Shown here in pieces: positions 62,318 to 64,000 of a stretch of DNA of 64,000 nt. The stretch is from assembly GCF_016406125.1 (NCBI RefSeq), contig NZ_CP066339.1:4650001-4714000 (forward strand), in the 5' to 3' direction. Each line of letters opens with the position of its first letter. Positions within the stretch are counted from its first letter, which is position 1. Both the position numbers and the translations under genes were made by a program. Under the pieces are notes generated by a model. It made no database searches and was not told the DNA's origin. It saw nothing but the letters and a program-made list of their open reading frames with translations. The stretch is from Alicyclobacillus sp. SO9 (GTDB taxonomy: Bacteria > Bacillota > Bacilli > Alicyclobacillales > Alicyclobacillaceae).

Positions 62318-62797
62318 CTAACTCTGCTGATTGACCAGCAACACAACCGCCTGTGCTGCAATTCCCTCTTTCCGGCCGACAAATCCCATTCTTTCCATCG
62401 TGGTGGCTTTCACACTCACCTGTTCTTTCGAGGATTTCGTCAACACGGATATTTGTTCCCTCATCGTCTCTATGTACGGACTCAGTTTCGGTTCTTCACA
62501 CAGTACCATAATATCAATATTGCCTAACTGATAGTTTTTGGACTCTATCAGTCTCCAGACATGCCGAAAAAGCTCTTTGCTGTCAGCATCTCTGAATTCA
62601 GGATCTGTATTGGGAAAGTGTTGGCCTATATCTCCCAAAGCCAGGGCGCCTAGAACAGCATCCATGGCTGCGTGCAGAATCACATCCGCATCGGAATGAC
62701 CTTCCAGTCCTAGTTCATAAGGAATTTTGACACCGCCAAGAATCAGCGGACGACCCGCAACCATTTGATGCACGTCGTACCCGAAGCCGATGCGCAT
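62318..62797 (-). CDS. ispF: 2-C-methyl-D-erythritol 2,4-cyclodiphosphate synthase IspF
   Basis: 159 residues; cyclises CDP-ME2P in the MEP isoprenoid pathway with zinc. Start at MRIGFGYDVHQMV (62797, GGAGGGA upstream); the long upstream extension runs through a terminator and is rejected. Metal ligands Asp8/His10 and His42 (GLEGHSDADVI); C-terminal KATTMERMGFVGRKEGIA. ispD is not next to it. Confidence 0.97.
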   Translation of the reverse strand: MRIGFGYDVHQMVAGRPLILGGVKIPYELGLEGHSDADVILHAAMDAVLGALALGDIGQHFPNTDPEFRDADSKELFRHVWRLIESKNYQLGNIDIMVLCEEPKLSPYIETMREQISVLTKSSKEQVSVKATTMERMGFVGRKEGIAAQAVVLLVNQQS

Positions 62798-62874
62798 TCG
62801 TCTCCCTCCGTCCATATACGTAAATAAGCGCTGTTCATTGCCCATCCCGCAGCATAGCCGCTGCCGCACTGTGT

Positions 62875-62906
62875 GAAAAAAGACCGGCAGCAAACGCGCC
62901 GGTCTT
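62875..62906 (-). terminator. Rho-independent terminator after yacL
   Basis: On the minus strand a perfect 9-bp stem (AAGACCGGC with GCCGGTCTT, 9-base loop) followed by TTTTTTCAC. It ends the yacL unit before ispF. Confidence 0.93.
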
Positions 62907-62931
62907 ATCTTACCCCAAGTTATCCTTGATT

Positions 62932-63011
62932 TCCAAGTTTGAATTCGAAGTTTCAATCTGAAGGTCCAAACCGAACGTTCAAACCGAAGTCTGATTTTCA
63001 AGTTTTGATTT
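62932..63011. repeat. Degenerate AAACCGAA/TTCAAG short repeats
   Basis: The stretch between yacL and its terminator has several related short units: TCCAAACCGAACG next to TTCAAACCGAAGT, and TTTCCAAGTTTGA, TTTTCAAGTTTTGA. Low-complexity, no open frame of note. Purpose unknown. Confidence 0.45.
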
Positions 63012-63092
63012 AGCTTACTTCAAAGCTCGACGTCCAAATCCGATTTGCAAACCACCCGCAGAACATTGGCCGTTTTAGCACCGACGCTCACC

Positions 63093-64000
63093 TTACAAAG
63101 CTTTTTCAAGCAATTTCGGCTTGGCAAAAATCATGCGTCCCGCAGAAGTCTGCAATACACTCGTAACCAGAACTTCCAGTTTGCTGCCGATGTAGTCTCT
63201 CCCGCCTTCAATGACAATCATCGTACCATCATCCAAGTAGGCAACACCTTGGTTGTACTCTTTGCCGTCCTTAATGACCTGCACAGCCAATTCCTCGCCA
63301 GGTAATACCACTGGTTTTAGAGCGTTGGCCAAATCATTAATATTAAGAACCGCAACATTTTGGAGTTCGCATACCTTATTTAAATTAAAGTCGTTTGTGA
63401 CGACTTTCCCATGCATCTGTTTTGCGAGTCGAACCAATTTACTATCAACTTCCTGAATATCTTCAAAGTCAATTTCCAACACGTGAACCTTGACTAAGGA
63501 TTCCTTTTGAATTCGATTTAACACATCTAGTCCTCTACGCCCGCGATTACGTTTGAGAACATCTGAAGAATCTGCAATATGTTGCAGTTCTTCAAGGACA
63601 AATGAGGGAATCACAAGGACTCCGTCTAAAAATCCAGTCTGAACCAAATCTGCAATGCGGCCGTCAATGATAACGCTGGTGTCGAGGAGTTTAGCTTCTC
63701 CCGGCTTGTATAGCTGCTTCTTACCCGCTTTTTCTTCCTTGTCGCGGTCTTTATCCTTATCCTTATCTTTACCATCCTTTTCGCGAGCCAACTTACCCGC
63801 AAACAGGGTGACCAAGTCTTCCCGTTTAGTGAAACCGATGCGAAGGCCAAGATAGGCCATCAACAAGCTGACAAAAAACTGTACAGGCGCTCCTATTACC
63901 GGGATGGATCTGATGGCATCAGAAAACAAAAATGCGACTAATAGACCAATCACCATGCCGATTGTCCCGCCGACGATATCCGCCAACGGCGTCTTCTGAA
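63093..64000 (-). CDS. yacL: PIN-TRAM membrane protein YacL, 5' end beyond window
   Basis: The frame is open to the right edge (in frame upstream of a TTG at 63986), so the N-terminal membrane helices, about 70 residues in Bacillus, lie outside. Visible: two membrane helices, a PIN-type nuclease domain ([16 protein letters not shown], conserved acidic residues, [12 protein letters not shown]) and a C-terminal TRAM RNA-binding domain ([16 protein letters not shown]). Between helices and PIN lies an unusual linker of alternating Lys-Asp (about 20 residues). Function in Bacillus is unclear. Confidence 0.93.
   Translation of the reverse strand, partial: QKTPLADIVGGTIGMVIGLLVAFLFSDAIRSIPVIGAPVQFFVSLLMAYLGLRIGFTKREDLVTLFAGKLAREKDGKDKDKDKDRDKEEKAGKKQLYKPGEAKLLDTSVIIDGRIADLVQTGFLDGVLVIPSFVLEELQHIADSSDVLKRNRGRRGLDVLNRIQKESLVKVHVLEIDFEDIQEVDSKLVRLAKQMHGKVVTNDFNLNKVCELQNVAVLNINDLANALKPVVLPGEELAVQVIKDGKEYNQGVAYLDDGTMIVIEGGRDYIGSKLEVLVTSVLQTSAGRMIFAKPKLLEKAL

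Overview
The window is a chromosomal segment of a low-to-mid GC, spore-forming Bacillales bacterium. Sporulation and germination genes (sigH, cwlD, gerD, kbaA, pdaB, a SpoIIM-family gene, a GerA-type receptor gene) sit beside the Firmicutes ribosomal protein/RNA polymerase gene cluster and a glmS ribozyme. Alicyclobacillaceae or a near relative is my best guess; that is an inference from gene content and protein style, not something I could search.

Almost everything is on the minus strand, so biological order runs from right to left. From 64000 to 57700: a PIN-TRAM membrane protein (yacL, cut by the window edge), a strong terminator, then ispF, gltX, cysS, mrnC, rlmB and rae1. From 57640 to 44260: sigH, rpmG-secE-nusG, rplK-rplA, rplJ-rplL, a YbxB-type methyltransferase, rpoB-rpoC and an L7Ae-type protein. 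From 44130 to 23460: rpsL-rpsG-fusA-tuf, then the S10-spc-alpha cluster from rpsJ to rplQ, and truA. Compared with Bacillus subtilis, ispD, cysE, map and the ECF transporter genes are missing from their usual slots, and rpsD lies inside the alpha operon. From 23440 to 17500: rplM-rpsI under their own promoter, cwlD with a coupled small gene, mrp/salA, gerD, kbaA, pdaB. From 17440 to 9088: a SpoIIM-family gene, arginase, an SGNH hydrolase, then cdaA-cdaR-glmM-glmS, which links c-di-AMP signalling to amino-sugar synthesis. A complete glmS ribozyme precedes glmS.

The accessory part is 1-9076. A Tn7-like element sits immediately downstream of the glmS stop codon, the classical attTn7 position. 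It shows tnsA-tnsB-tnsC-tnsD in tight order plus a small overlapping fifth gene of unknown function. Its right end carries four contiguous 20-bp repeats (TnsB-site candidates) ending in ACA about 11 bp from the glmS stop. No matching left end is visible, so the spore germinant-receptor genes at the left edge (a two-helix D-subunit candidate and a GerA subunit cut by the window) may be cargo of the element or flanking chromosome. This is the least ordinary part of the window.

Many starts were moved from the longest open frame to an internal codon with a good ribosome binding site. Several highly expressed genes start with TTG or GTG (rpoB, rpoC, fusA, rplL, rplE, sigH, secY, rpmJ). Family names rest on recognised motifs and gene order only; no database search was possible.
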